15,381 nt of DNA from Coemansia sp. RSA 922 (lineage: Eukaryota; Kickxellomycota; Kickxellomycetes; Kickxellales; Kickxellaceae): assembly GCA_027577415.1 (NCBI GenBank), contig JANBQS010000558.1, positions 1 to 15,381 on the forward strand. The letters run 5' to 3'. The number at the start of each line of letters is the position of its first letter. Within the stretch, counting starts at the first letter, position 1. The translations under genes were made by a program, and so were the position numbers. Below, piece after piece: positions 1-6,939 of this stretch. The notes below the pieces were generated by a model. That model had not been told where the DNA came from. It saw only the letters and a list, made by a program, of their open reading frames with translations, and ran no database searches.

Positions 1-1
1 T

Positions 2-1189
2 ATGGCGACGCAGCCTCCTCAGCTTATATCGCCACCTTCAATCGGCGAATATGGCATTCCGACGGTTGGATCGAGTGTGCCACAACGCCCGCAACATTCC
101 ACAGGGACGCCGATAGTTATTGGCATGCCTGGTAACGGCATATCGCGGTCCGGACCACGGCCACTGCTGCAGAGTCGGCGAGAATCAGTTATAGGACCGC
201 CAACAGCGCTAGCAGCCGGAGCACCACCTCGACTGGCCTCGCTCAACTCGCCTATGAGCCCCGCTAATGCTATGAATGCAGCGATGGGCTCACCTATGAG
301 TTCATCGCGGCGCTCAGGTTTTGGCAGCCAACTAAACAGTCCGAGGGGCAAGCGCCATCGCACAGGAAGCAGTACGCCAGAGCCTACGCTTTCGCTCAAA
401 CTTAAGACTGCCGATGACTACCGAGTACTGGATCTCGAGGTTATTAGCAGCCTGCCTATTGGCTTCTTTTGTCGCGACACTCGGCACGGAAGACCGACAC
501 AGGAGTTTATTGAGAAGGAAAACGACATTGTGCGCAAAATCATGGAGCCAAAAGCGTCGCCAAGCAATGATGGTCCTAGTGGCAGTACTCAGGAAAAGCC
601 CGTGGTGAAAGCGCCAGAGCCAAAGGTGAACAAAGTAGATGAGTCGGCTGGGCCATCCAACTTCAGGGTAGCACAGTTGCGAATCGTCGATGGCAAGACC
701 GTGGTGGACTCTGATTCTCTTGTCATCAACCGAAGGGAAATGGCAGACGCCAACCAGGAGCCGCTGGAGCTGGTAGATGAAACCAGTCGCTCGCGGTACG
801 TAAATGCGGCCACATGGGCTCCTAAGCGAGGAACGCGTAAGCGCTGGACCACAGAGGAGGAGGACGTGTTCTTCAGAGCGTTGCGCAAATATGGCTCGGA
901 CTTTGAGATGATCGCGTCAATGATGCCCGGTCGCAATCGCTATGACATCAAGAACAAGTTCAAAAAGGAGGAAAGGTTAAACGGCAAGCGCATCACAAAT
1001 CTTTTGCTCATGCGTGCTGAGCCTATTGCCGCCACTCCACCAGCAGTGGGCCCTGATGGACTGCCGGTCTCGCTCGAGGGCTACTCGATGGTAAACACGC
1101 CGGATCCCCAATACGATGCTGCGGATGACGATGACGAGGACCTGCCTGACCCTAGAAGTGTAGTGACCTTTGCTTCCACTACTAAATAA
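2..1189 (+). CDS. BDP1: Transcription factor TFIIIB subunit B'' (Bdp1), SANT-domain protein, possibly missing its N-terminus
   Basis: Bdp1 is the B'' subunit of TFIIIB. With TBP and Brf1 it recruits RNA polymerase III to tRNA and 5S genes in the nucleus. The 395-aa frame has a Pro/Ser/Gly/Met-rich, probably disordered N-terminus (1-125). A conserved block follows (about 130-180), then a stretch around 222-275 that resembles the lead-in to the SANT domain. The Myb/SANT domain itself is at about 279-327, starting RKRWTTEEEDVFFRALRKYG and including GRNRYDIKNKFKKEER, which is typical of Bdp1. The C-terminus has an acidic patch (DADDDDED-like, about 372-380). The first ATG lies at the second base of the window, so the true start may be upstream. 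Budding yeast Bdp1 is about 594 aa, which fits either a shorter homologue or a missing N-terminus. No intron is needed. The stop codon overlaps an AATAAA hexamer. Family assignment is firm; the start is not. Confidence 0.88.
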   Translation: MATQPPQLISPPSIGEYGIPTVGSSVPQRPQHSTGTPIVIGMPGNGISRSGPRPLLQSRRESVIGPPTALAAGAPPRLASLNSPMSPANAMNAAMGSPMSSSRRSGFGSQLNSPRGKRHRTGSSTPEPTLSLKLKTADDYRVLDLEVISSLPIGFFCRDTRHGRPTQEFIEKENDIVRKIMEPKASPSNDGPSGSTQEKPVVKAPEPKVNKVDESAGPSNFRVAQLRIVDGKTVVDSDSLVINRREMADANQEPLELVDETSRSRYVNAATWAPKRGTRKRWTTEEEDVFFRALRKYGSDFEMIASMMPGRNRYDIKNKFKKEERLNGKRITNLLLMRAEPIAATPPAVGPDGLPVSLEGYSMVNTPDPQYDAADDDDEDLPDPRSVVTFASTTK

Positions 1190-1190
1190 A
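1185..1190 (+). terminator. AATAAA polyadenylation hexamer overlapping the BDP1 stop codon
   Basis: AATAAA spans the TAA stop (1187-1189). If it is used, the 3' UTR would be very short. Role inferred from the motif only. Confidence 0.35.
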
Positions 1191-1365
1191 TGTTTAGCTG
1201 GACCATGAAACGTAAAAGTGGCAGGGAATAGTCATTTCCACCCCCTAGTCCTGCTCCTTGTCAGAGAGGGGAAATGTGGATCCTTCTGAGCAGAAATAGT
1301 AACAGGAACGCCTGGGTGTGCTATAGCCCAACTGCAACTAAGCGGACGATGCTTTTCAGCCACTA

Positions 1366-1386
1366 AGCGCGAGTGTCACTCGTGCT
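1366..1386. promoter_or_regulatory. 21-bp near-perfect palindrome upstream of PP2A-B
   Basis: Two 10-base arms (AGCGCGAGTG and CACTCGTGCT) flank a single T at 1376. Nine of ten pairs match; only 1369/1383 fails. It lies about 64 bp upstream of the TATA box, a plausible place for a dimeric transcription factor. A palindrome of this quality could arise by chance in 15 kb, so the role is inferred. Confidence 0.3.
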
Positions 1387-1449
1387 CTGTTGCCAGGTCG
1401 GTCACAAGCGAGACTAGCTGACAGACGGATGGGCGGACCGCGTCTCGCC

Positions 1450-1457
1450 TATATAAT
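1450..1457 (+). promoter_or_regulatory. TATA box of PP2A-B gene
   Basis: The sequence TATATAAT lies 297 bp upstream of the start codon at 1747. The long interval implies a long 5' UTR, possibly containing an intron that ends at 1740. Confidence 0.45.
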
Positions 1458-1746
1458 GACGACGACGGCAGCATTAGAACCCCAGCCCCCAATCCAGAAA
1501 CGCTGACAAAATTTGCACTGCTCGAAATTAAACGACAATTTGCAAAGCCTGAAAAAAAAGCGAAGTGGGGTGAGGAGGCCTCAACTGCATTTCCCTCTCA
1601 TCAACTTTGTTTTCGTCTTTAATTATTTTTTATATTTAATCGCAAGGGTCTTTCTCGTTTATTATTTTTCCTCACCTACTCGGCATACATTTTTTCTTTC
1701 TTTCTCCGTATTTTCTATACGTTTCGTTATTTAATTATAGTCCTAA

Positions 1747-3378
1747 ATGGAGAGTGAGCGCGGTTGGAAGTTTACGCAATGCTTTGGCGATAAGGCCGAT
1801 TTGGAAGATGTCACTGAAGGTATGCAATCCCAGTCACCCAACTCGTTCGCTTACATTGTGCATTCATTAGCACGTAGCTCTGGATGAGGGCTGATTGAAA
1901 GTCCGGCAATGCGCACGGTCAGTTAGTCACTAGCTGCTATATTTACCCCACCTCGATGCTAAAGCTGCTGTTTTTAAAAAAAAAAATGAACCCTGTTCTT
2001 TTTATTTTATTTTTGTATAGCCGACATAATCTCGACGGTTGAATTTGACCATACGGGCGACTACCTGGCCACGGGCGACAAGGGCGGACGCGTCGTGTTG
2101 TTCGAGCGAAACGACAACGTAAGTGTACTGAAGAATGCTCTATATCCTTAACGCTGTAGCGTGCTCATGATACTCAAAAGTGCCTTGATTTATCTTGAAT
2201 GTTTAACATCATAGAAACAAGGATGCGAATACAAGTTCTACACAGAGTTTCAGTCCCACGAGCCCGAGTTTGACTACCTAAAGAGCTTGGAAATCGAAGA
2301 AAAGATCAACCGGATCAAGTGGCTCAAGCCCAACAACAACTCGCTGTACATGCTGACGACGAACGACAAGACGATCAAGTTGTGGAAGGTGTGCGAGAAG
2401 GCCCTGAAGCTAGTGACCGAGAACAACCTCCTCGATGGTGACCGTGCGCCGCCGCCCGACATCTCGCACTTGCGTTTGCCCAAGCTGGTACCCCACGAAA
2501 ACATTATCGCTGCAATTCCGCGCAAAATCTACGCCAATGCCCATGCCTACCATATTAACTCCATCTCTGTCAACTCGGACCAGGAGACCTATTTGTCTGC
2601 CGACGACTTGCGCATCAACTTGTGGAACTTGGGCATAAACAACCAGAGCTTCAACATCGTCGATATCAAGCCCGCCAACATGGAGGACTTGACTGAAGTC
2701 ATTACGGCCGCCGAGTTCCACCCCTCCTCCTGCAACTACTTTATGTACAGCAGCAGCAAGGGCACCATCAAGCTCTGCGATATGCGCGACTCTGCCCTCT
2801 GCGACCAGCATGCCAAGCAGTTTGAGGAGCCCGAGGACCCTGCGTCAAAGAACTTTTTCTCCGAGATTATTTCCTCCGTCTCTGACGTCCGCTTCAGCTC
2901 CGACGGCAGGTACATTCTTTCGCGCGACTACCTGACTTTGCGTCTGTGGGATATCAACATGGAAAAGCAGCCTGTGCGGACTATCACTGTTCACGATTAT
3001 CTCAAGCCCAAGCTGTGCGATCTCTACGAAAACGACTGCATCTTTGACAAGTTCGAGTGCAACATTAGCGGCGACGGCAAGCATGCAATGACTGGCTCAT
3101 ATAACAACTACTTTAGCATCTACGATCTCGAGGACTCTGGCAACGACGTTATGCTGCAGGCCGACAAAAACGCTTTTAGAGCAAAGCGCGTCCAGGGCCC
3201 GAACGGCAGCAAGAGCAAGGTCGGAATTCCTCGCAATGGCCGCAGCGGCCTCCGCAAAGAAGACATTGACCCAGAGGCTATTGACTATAATCGCAAGATC
3301 CTCCACTCGAGCTGGCATCCCAGAGAAAATACCCTTGCAGTTGCCGCAACCAACAACCTCTTCATTTTCACCGACTGA
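1747..3378 (+). CDS. CDC55: Protein phosphatase 2A regulatory subunit B (B55/PR55/Cdc55), three exons
   Basis: B55 is the WD40-propeller subunit that gives PP2A its substrate choice, for example in mitotic exit and morphogenesis. Coding exons are 1747-1819, 2021-2118 and 2215-3378, separated by GT-AG introns, and give 444 aa. Animal B55 is about 447 aa; budding yeast Cdc55 is 526. The junctions restore [13 protein letters not shown] and [17 protein letters not shown], as in the family. Both PR55 signatures are present: [15 protein letters not shown] (exon 3) and [20 protein letters not shown] followed by RINLWN. The end, NNLFIFTD, is also typical. Codons in exon 3 favour C in the third position, suggesting higher expression than its neighbours. 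The start is the first ATG of exon 1 and gives the family N-terminus (WKFTQCFGD). Part of exon 3 can be read from a TTG at 2287, but that is an internal leucine, not a start. Confidence 0.97.
1820..2020 (+). other. Spliceosomal intron 1 of PP2A-B
   Basis: The intron starts GTATGC and ends TTTTGTATAG, 201 nt, phase 1. Its 3' half holds an A-tract followed by a T-rich tract. It contains in-frame stops, so it must be removed. Removal restores the conserved [11 protein letters not shown] segment. Confidence 0.92.
2119..2214 (+). other. Spliceosomal intron 2 of PP2A-B
   Basis: The intron starts GTAAGTG and ends ATCATAG, 96 nt, phase 0. Possible branch sites are TTAAC near 2147 and TTTAAC near 2202. 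An earlier AG near 2158 would lead at once to an in-frame TGA. Confidence 0.9.
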
Positions 3379-4340
3379 AATCCTCTCAACCCTTCTATGT
3401 TTTTTTTGCCTCACTGTTCAATTAAACTCCCCCTTTCTATTCTCTTCATGTTTTGTTGTCGGATACCCAAAAAAAAAAAATACAATACCAGCCACTTGCT
3501 CTTTGATCATGAAAGATCTGGCGAATTGATTAATTATCAAAGGTTCGCTAGAAGTCTTGCCCAGGCCAGAGCGATGTTGCTCTAGTAGAAAAAAAATCAG
3601 GTCACCACGGCCCATGACAGATACTGAAGAAGGTACAGACCAGATTGAACTAGTAAAAGAGCGCTAAACTACCAAGAATAGCGCCATGGAGAGACTTTCA
3701 GAGTACATCAAGTTGATTAGAAGTGGCGTCTCGCCTTTAGGCGTGCTAGATATTGCCATCAACCTGATGGATGAGGATCAGAAGTAAATAAAGGGATGGC
3801 ATAGGTATTGCGGTAACCTTGGGATTGCTGTTGTTAATGCGGATTTTAAAGGTTCATAACACGCTCAACTACCATAGAAAGGGAGGCTGGTTTTTATAGT
3901 CTCCTCACAGAAAATATGGTTGCTTGATGAGCACAAAAAAGGACATGACAAATGCCTGCCACGCGCTCAGGGGGGTGCCCAACTAAAGACAAGTGTGGGA
4001 TGAGTTGTTTGGATTGAGGAGAGGGAGCGAAAAAGATGTTACATCCCTCCCAAATTGAATTGAAAAGGTTGTGTATCCGGTCTTGCTGACGCGTCAACAG
4101 CATTTTTTTAATGGCATTGGGAGCATTGATGGACATACTTGCGCCACCTGCCTGTCTCTCCCCTCAGGATTTCATACTCTTGCCCAGCGCTCCAACTGAG
4201 CGCGAGTTGGATGTCATACTCGTTTTTTTTGGCGGGTATAAATACACCACCCTCTGGCACTTGAATTTTTACTTTTTTTTTTGATACTTCAACACTTTTT
4301 TATTATTACATAGCAGCTTTTTTTTATTTTTATTTTTGCC
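3379..4340. other. Gene-poor 962-bp spacer with a small interrupted reading frame and the next gene's promoter
   Basis: I recognise no gene here. One frame reads from ATG 3614 for 17 codons to a TAA at 3665. It then continues, with an internal ATG at 3686 in a strong context (GCCATGG), for 33 codons to TAA at 3785, where an AATAAA (3786-3791) overlaps the stop. The 33-residue product begins MERLSEYIKLIRSGVSPLGV and looks protein-like, but I do not recognise it. It could be a small gene, the last exon of an unseen gene, or a relic. An 80-codon minus-strand frame (3894-4136) is also unsupported. The T/A tracts are promoter-like. I found no tRNA A/B boxes or snRNA signatures. Confidence 0.5.
4237..4244 (+). 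promoter_or_regulatory. TATA box of the orphan membrane-protein gene
   Basis: A consensus TATAAATA lies 97 bp upstream of the ATG at 4341, preceded by an 8-T tract (4223-4230). Upstream is an 8-base direct repeat, TCATACTC, at 4172-4179 and 4214-4221. The T-rich stretch between box and ATG would be a short 5' UTR. Confidence 0.65.
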
Positions 4341-5888
4341 ATGAAGTTCAGGCTTAGTTTTTTCTTCTTCTTTTTTTCCTCCCCCATCATTTCCAACGGC
4401 CAGTTCGTGCAGCCGAACTATCCGCGGCTGGCCGTAGCTGGCGCTATCTCTGGCGCTGGCATCTTGGTTGTCGGCAGCAGTGCATATGCCGCCATCAAGC
4501 GTCTCTGGGGCCGGGAAGAGCCACCAGAGCCCCAGCTCACACCAACCCCAACTCGGCCCGAAGTCGAGGCCAAGGAGGACTTGGGTTTGCCGTCGTTTCC
4601 GGGCATATGCCCGGAAAACGTTGACCCAAGCGAGATCTCTTGGGACTTTCTTAGGCCGCTGGCTTATTCTGCGGCAGGCGGGTTCTTCGTCGCTCTTTTG
4701 CTGCCTCTGATTGCCTGCAATCAGAGATGTCACAAGAGGCCTTCCCGGATCCCGAAACGCCGTACACAGCGGATTCTCCCTCTGGGTCTCGAGGCGTCGC
4801 AGCCCGAGGCTCCTATCCCCGGTCCAGTCGCGAATTACACGCCTGTGCTGCCAGCCGATGGTGGCTATCCTCTTGGTCAGTGCAGCGAAGTCGCTTTGGC
4901 TCAGGTCAATGAGGCGACAAACATCGAGCGCCACAGCGTCGCATTCTCGGAGCTCAACCGAGTTACAAATGGTGCCTATAGCCATTGCCGTCACGTCCCT
5001 CAGACAACCGACGGGTTACAAATCTACTGGCGGCGCGGAGAAACGACAATGAGCCTGCCTCCGTTCAGTGATTGCGATACTGAGTCGTGTTATTCTGACA
5101 CGTCGACTAGCGAGAGAGTTTATGGCGAGCACTACTGCCTCGACGAATTCGGCAACCTCACAGTCGACTACGAGTCGACTCAGTCGCCCAGAGAAGTAGA
5201 CCAGGTCTATATTCCTCCCGACATCGACTTGGTAGCCGAGCAAATGAGGCACGAAGATTTAAAGCTCAGATTCGTGCGCCTTTGGGCTTCGATCGCAGCG
5301 GAGCGCAATGAACAGGAGCCAGCGCCTAGTGCAACGACCGAACCAATAGTAGAGCAGGGCTTTACTCCTTTCGAGCACGAGTCAGACAGAGATTCGGCAT
5401 ACGAGGAAAGGGTGCGCGACGCTTCTAAGAGCATATTTTCGCGCCTTCCCACTTCGGTGGCACCAGCGCGCGACCCACCAGAGCCATTGCCCGGAGAAGC
5501 CATCGGCCCGGTAGTAGAGCGGACCTCTACTACACCAAGCGTGGGCGTCAATAGTCAGCTCTTGCCAGTAGCACCGCAGCCGAGCGATTACGCCGCTGAT
5601 GGTCCTAGCAATCGTAGCTGTACTCCCTCTTCGTCGGCATTGGGCGAACTGCGAGGCCAAGAACCCGAGACATCTTCAGCGGTACCAGGGCGCGGAGCAC
5701 CGCAGCCACCGCTTGAAGAAACTGTCGGGCTTGGTGTAGGGCAGGACTCTGCACCAAATGATTCTACGCCAAACGACCAAGCAGTTCCCGGCCCAAGCAA
5801 ACCCAATCGCGCTACCGCTTCGTCGGTGCCAAGCAATCGTCGCGGAGGCAAACCTAAGCGACAGCGGCAGCGTTCGAGAAGGCATTAA
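4341..5888 (+). CDS. Unrecognised membrane protein with N-terminal signal/anchor and long disordered tail
   Basis: I do not recognise this 515-aa protein. Residues 1-20 look like a signal sequence or anchor (MKFR, six Phe, then SSPIISNG). A Gly/Ala-rich hydrophobic segment is at about 30-52, followed by KRLWGR. A second segment is at about 106-126, followed by a strongly basic stretch (about 128-143) that should stay cytosolic. Counting three segments conflicts with the positive-inside rule, so either the first is cleaved or one is not a true membrane span. From about 145 onward the chain is rich in Pro, Ser, Glu and Thr and probably disordered, with one likely amphipathic helix (about 303-325, LKLRFVRLWASIAAERNEQE). 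The C-terminus is basic (KPKRQRQRSRRH). The TATA box, near ATG and length support a real gene. A long antisense frame (4269-4994) lacks an ATG start and is less likely. A surface or ER scaffold role would be speculation. Confidence 0.7.
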   Translation: MKFRLSFFFFFFSSPIISNGQFVQPNYPRLAVAGAISGAGILVVGSSAYAAIKRLWGREEPPEPQLTPTPTRPEVEAKEDLGLPSFPGICPENVDPSEISWDFLRPLAYSAAGGFFVALLLPLIACNQRCHKRPSRIPKRRTQRILPLGLEASQPEAPIPGPVANYTPVLPADGGYPLGQCSEVALAQVNEATNIERHSVAFSELNRVTNGAYSHCRHVPQTTDGLQIYWRRGETTMSLPPFSDCDTESCYSDTSTSERVYGEHYCLDEFGNLTVDYESTQSPREVDQVYIPPDIDLVAEQMRHEDLKLRFVRLWASIAAERNEQEPAPSATTEPIVEQGFTPFEHESDRDSAYEERVRDASKSIFSRLPTSVAPARDPPEPLPGEAIGPVVERTSTTPSVGVNSQLLPVAPQPSDYAADGPSNRSCTPSSSALGELRGQEPETSSAVPGRGAPQPPLEETVGLGVGQDSAPNDSTPNDQAVPGPSKPNRATASSVPSNRRGGKPKRQRQRSRRH

Positions 5889-6258
5889 GATAACAAAGCC
5901 GGCAAGAAGACCGAGCAACTGGCCGCCGCCATCAGTAGGCAGAGCGAGCCCATTTTCATATCCATTTTCATCAGCACTTTTTCTTTCTATAACTTTTGAA
6001 TTTCAAATATCACTCATACTAACTCAAATATGTCCGCCGCTAGGGAAAATCGCTCATAGAGTGTGCATATTATTATAAACAAATTTTGAAGACAGGAGAG
6101 TTTATCTTGGTATGTTTTGAAAGATCAGGTCAGAGATCTAGAAAATTGATCGATCACCAGATAATTACCGCCATGATAGCAGTAGGTCGTTGAGGCGATT
6201 TTCTTGTCTCTCTATTTGTCGAATTTTAACTTGAATTTTTTGGATTTCTATTTTAAAA
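5889..6258 (+). other. Spacer: orphan gene 3' flank and uL16m promoter/5' UTR
   Basis: No gene is seen in this 370-bp stretch. It is AT-rich after about 5950. A perfect yeast-type branch-site sequence, TACTAAC (6017-6023), is followed 20 nt later by CTAG (6040-6043). That could mark the end of a 5'-UTR intron of uL16m, but I see no strong donor upstream (the best is a weak GTAGGC at 5935). No clear TATA box. Confidence 0.45.
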
Positions 6259-6906
6259 ATGTGGGCTAGAAGATTCGCCGGAAGTATTTTGAATTCGCGG
6301 CTAGCCACCGGAATCTCTCAGCTGGGACGACCACTGATACCCGCAGCCAAGCCGCTTGCCTCAGCCTTCGCTATGCCAAAGTTTAGTGTTCAGCAGACAC
6401 GCGGTCTACAAAACCTGCAGCCACGGCGGCGGAAGTACAAAAAGGCTCAAAAGGGTCGGGTACCTGTACGTACCGGAGGCAGTACCAAAGGGAATTATAT
6501 GGCGTTTGGTGACTACGGTTTGCGCGTTAAACTGGGACTCCGCCTATCAGCCAAGACTATATCAGCGATCCACGTTATGTTGAAGCGTAAGCTCAAGGCG
6601 ATCAAGGGGCTGAGGATCTGGTTGCGCGTATTCCCTGATATTCCTGTTAGTACTAAAGGTACTGAGATTCGAATGGGTAAGGGAAAGGGTGCGTTTGATT
6701 ACTGGGCTTGTCGTGTGCCCAAGGACAAGATCATATTTGAGGTGCGGGGACCTGGTCTGAACACTGAACTGGCTAAAGATGCTATGCGTCAGGCTGGATT
6801 CAAGTTGGGTGTGCCTACAGAGTTTGTTATCGCTAATGACGAGACTAGACAGCCAAAGAAGGAAGACTTGCCACCAACGAATATCCCTTTCTTACAAGCA
6901 AAGTAA
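6259..6906 (+). CDS. MRPL16: Mitochondrial large-subunit ribosomal protein uL16m
   Basis: uL16m is a nuclear-encoded protein of the mitochondrial large ribosomal subunit, near the central protuberance and tRNA-binding region. The 215-aa product has a targeting-like N-terminus: Arg/Ser/Ala-rich, with no acidic residue before D85. The L16/L10e domain follows from about 55 to 190, with the family blocks RRRKYKKAQKGR, AFGDYGL, IWLRVFPDIPVSTKGTEIRM, GKGKGAFDYWACRVP and IIFEVRG. The ending LGVPTEFV plus a short Pro/Lys tail is normal for the family. The ATG at 6259 is the first in frame and gives the presequence. The gene is a single exon and converges on ALG7 with only 33 bp between stops. Confidence 0.95.
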   Translation: MWARRFAGSILNSRLATGISQLGRPLIPAAKPLASAFAMPKFSVQQTRGLQNLQPRRRKYKKAQKGRVPVRTGGSTKGNYMAFGDYGLRVKLGLRLSAKTISAIHVMLKRKLKAIKGLRIWLRVFPDIPVSTKGTEIRMGKGKGAFDYWACRVPKDKIIFEVRGPGLNTELAKDAMRQAGFKLGVPTEFVIANDETRQPKKEDLPPTNIPFLQAK

Positions 6907-6939
6907 ACAGGGTCTAATAAAAAATATATGCTTTTTATT
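6907..6939. terminator. Shared 33-bp terminator region of the convergent uL16m and ALG7 genes
   Basis: Both genes end here on opposite strands. AATAAA reads on + at 6916-6921 (for uL16m). TTTATT at 6934-6939 is AATAAA on the minus strand, right after the ALG7 stop (6942-6940). The two mature 3' UTRs probably overlap. Confidence 0.55.

Larger units (their letters stand above)
1190..1746 (+). promoter_or_regulatory. BDP1 3' flank and PP2A-B promoter/5' UTR
   Basis: No gene is seen in this 557-bp spacer. The left part holds a 7-bp inverted repeat (1233-1239 with 1270-1276, 30-nt loop). The middle holds a 21-bp near-palindrome (1366-1386) and a TATA box (1450-1457). From about 1600 to 1740 the + strand is pyrimidine-rich and ends in TTAATTATAG just before the PP2A-B start codon at 1747. 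It looks like the 3' end of an intron, so a 5'-UTR intron (for example 1570-1740) is possible. A 73-codon open frame at 1513-1734 has no ATG start and a low-complexity Phe-rich product, so I do not call it a gene. Confidence 0.6.

Noticed and set aside
1233..1276. Stem CATTTCC/GGAAATG with 30-nt loop after BDP1
   Set aside because: Short stem and large loop; no box motifs of a snoRNA nearby. Most likely chance.
1513..1734. 73-codon frame upstream of PP2A-B
   Set aside because: Begins with TTG, product is Phe-rich from a pyrimidine tract; probably UTR or intron sequence.
3542..3552. GGTTCGCTAGA as a possible tRNA B box
   Set aside because: It does not fit the GGTTCGANTCC consensus, and no A box or cloverleaf is found upstream.
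3923..4088. TTGATGA and CTGA as possible C/D snoRNA boxes
   Set aside because: The first base of the C box is wrong, the boxes are about 160 nt apart and no terminal stem is visible.
3894..4136. 80-codon minus-strand frame with ATG start
   Set aside because: No recognised motif, no promoter, single short frame in AT-rich spacer. Could be chance; not enough to call.
4057..4199. Translated string FFNGIGSIDGHTC resembling the I-D-G-T-H block of PIF/Harbinger-type transposases
   Set aside because: The block is not exact, the frame around it is short and interrupted, and no terminal repeats, target duplication or other transposase motifs are seen. Searching six frames makes such a short match easy by chance.
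4191..4211. 7-bp inverted repeat TCCAACT/AGTTGGA upstream of the orphan gene
   Set aside because: Seven-base repeats with short spacers are expected many times in 15 kb.
4269..4994. 241-codon minus-strand open frame opposite the orphan gene
   Set aside because: It starts with GTG, not ATG, and ends in a Lys run made from the T-rich 5' UTR on the other strand. It has no promoter signs, while the + strand has a TATA box and ATG.
5758..6078. 106-codon frame overlapping the end of the orphan gene
   Set aside because: Non-ATG start, different frame from the longer gene, low-complexity end.
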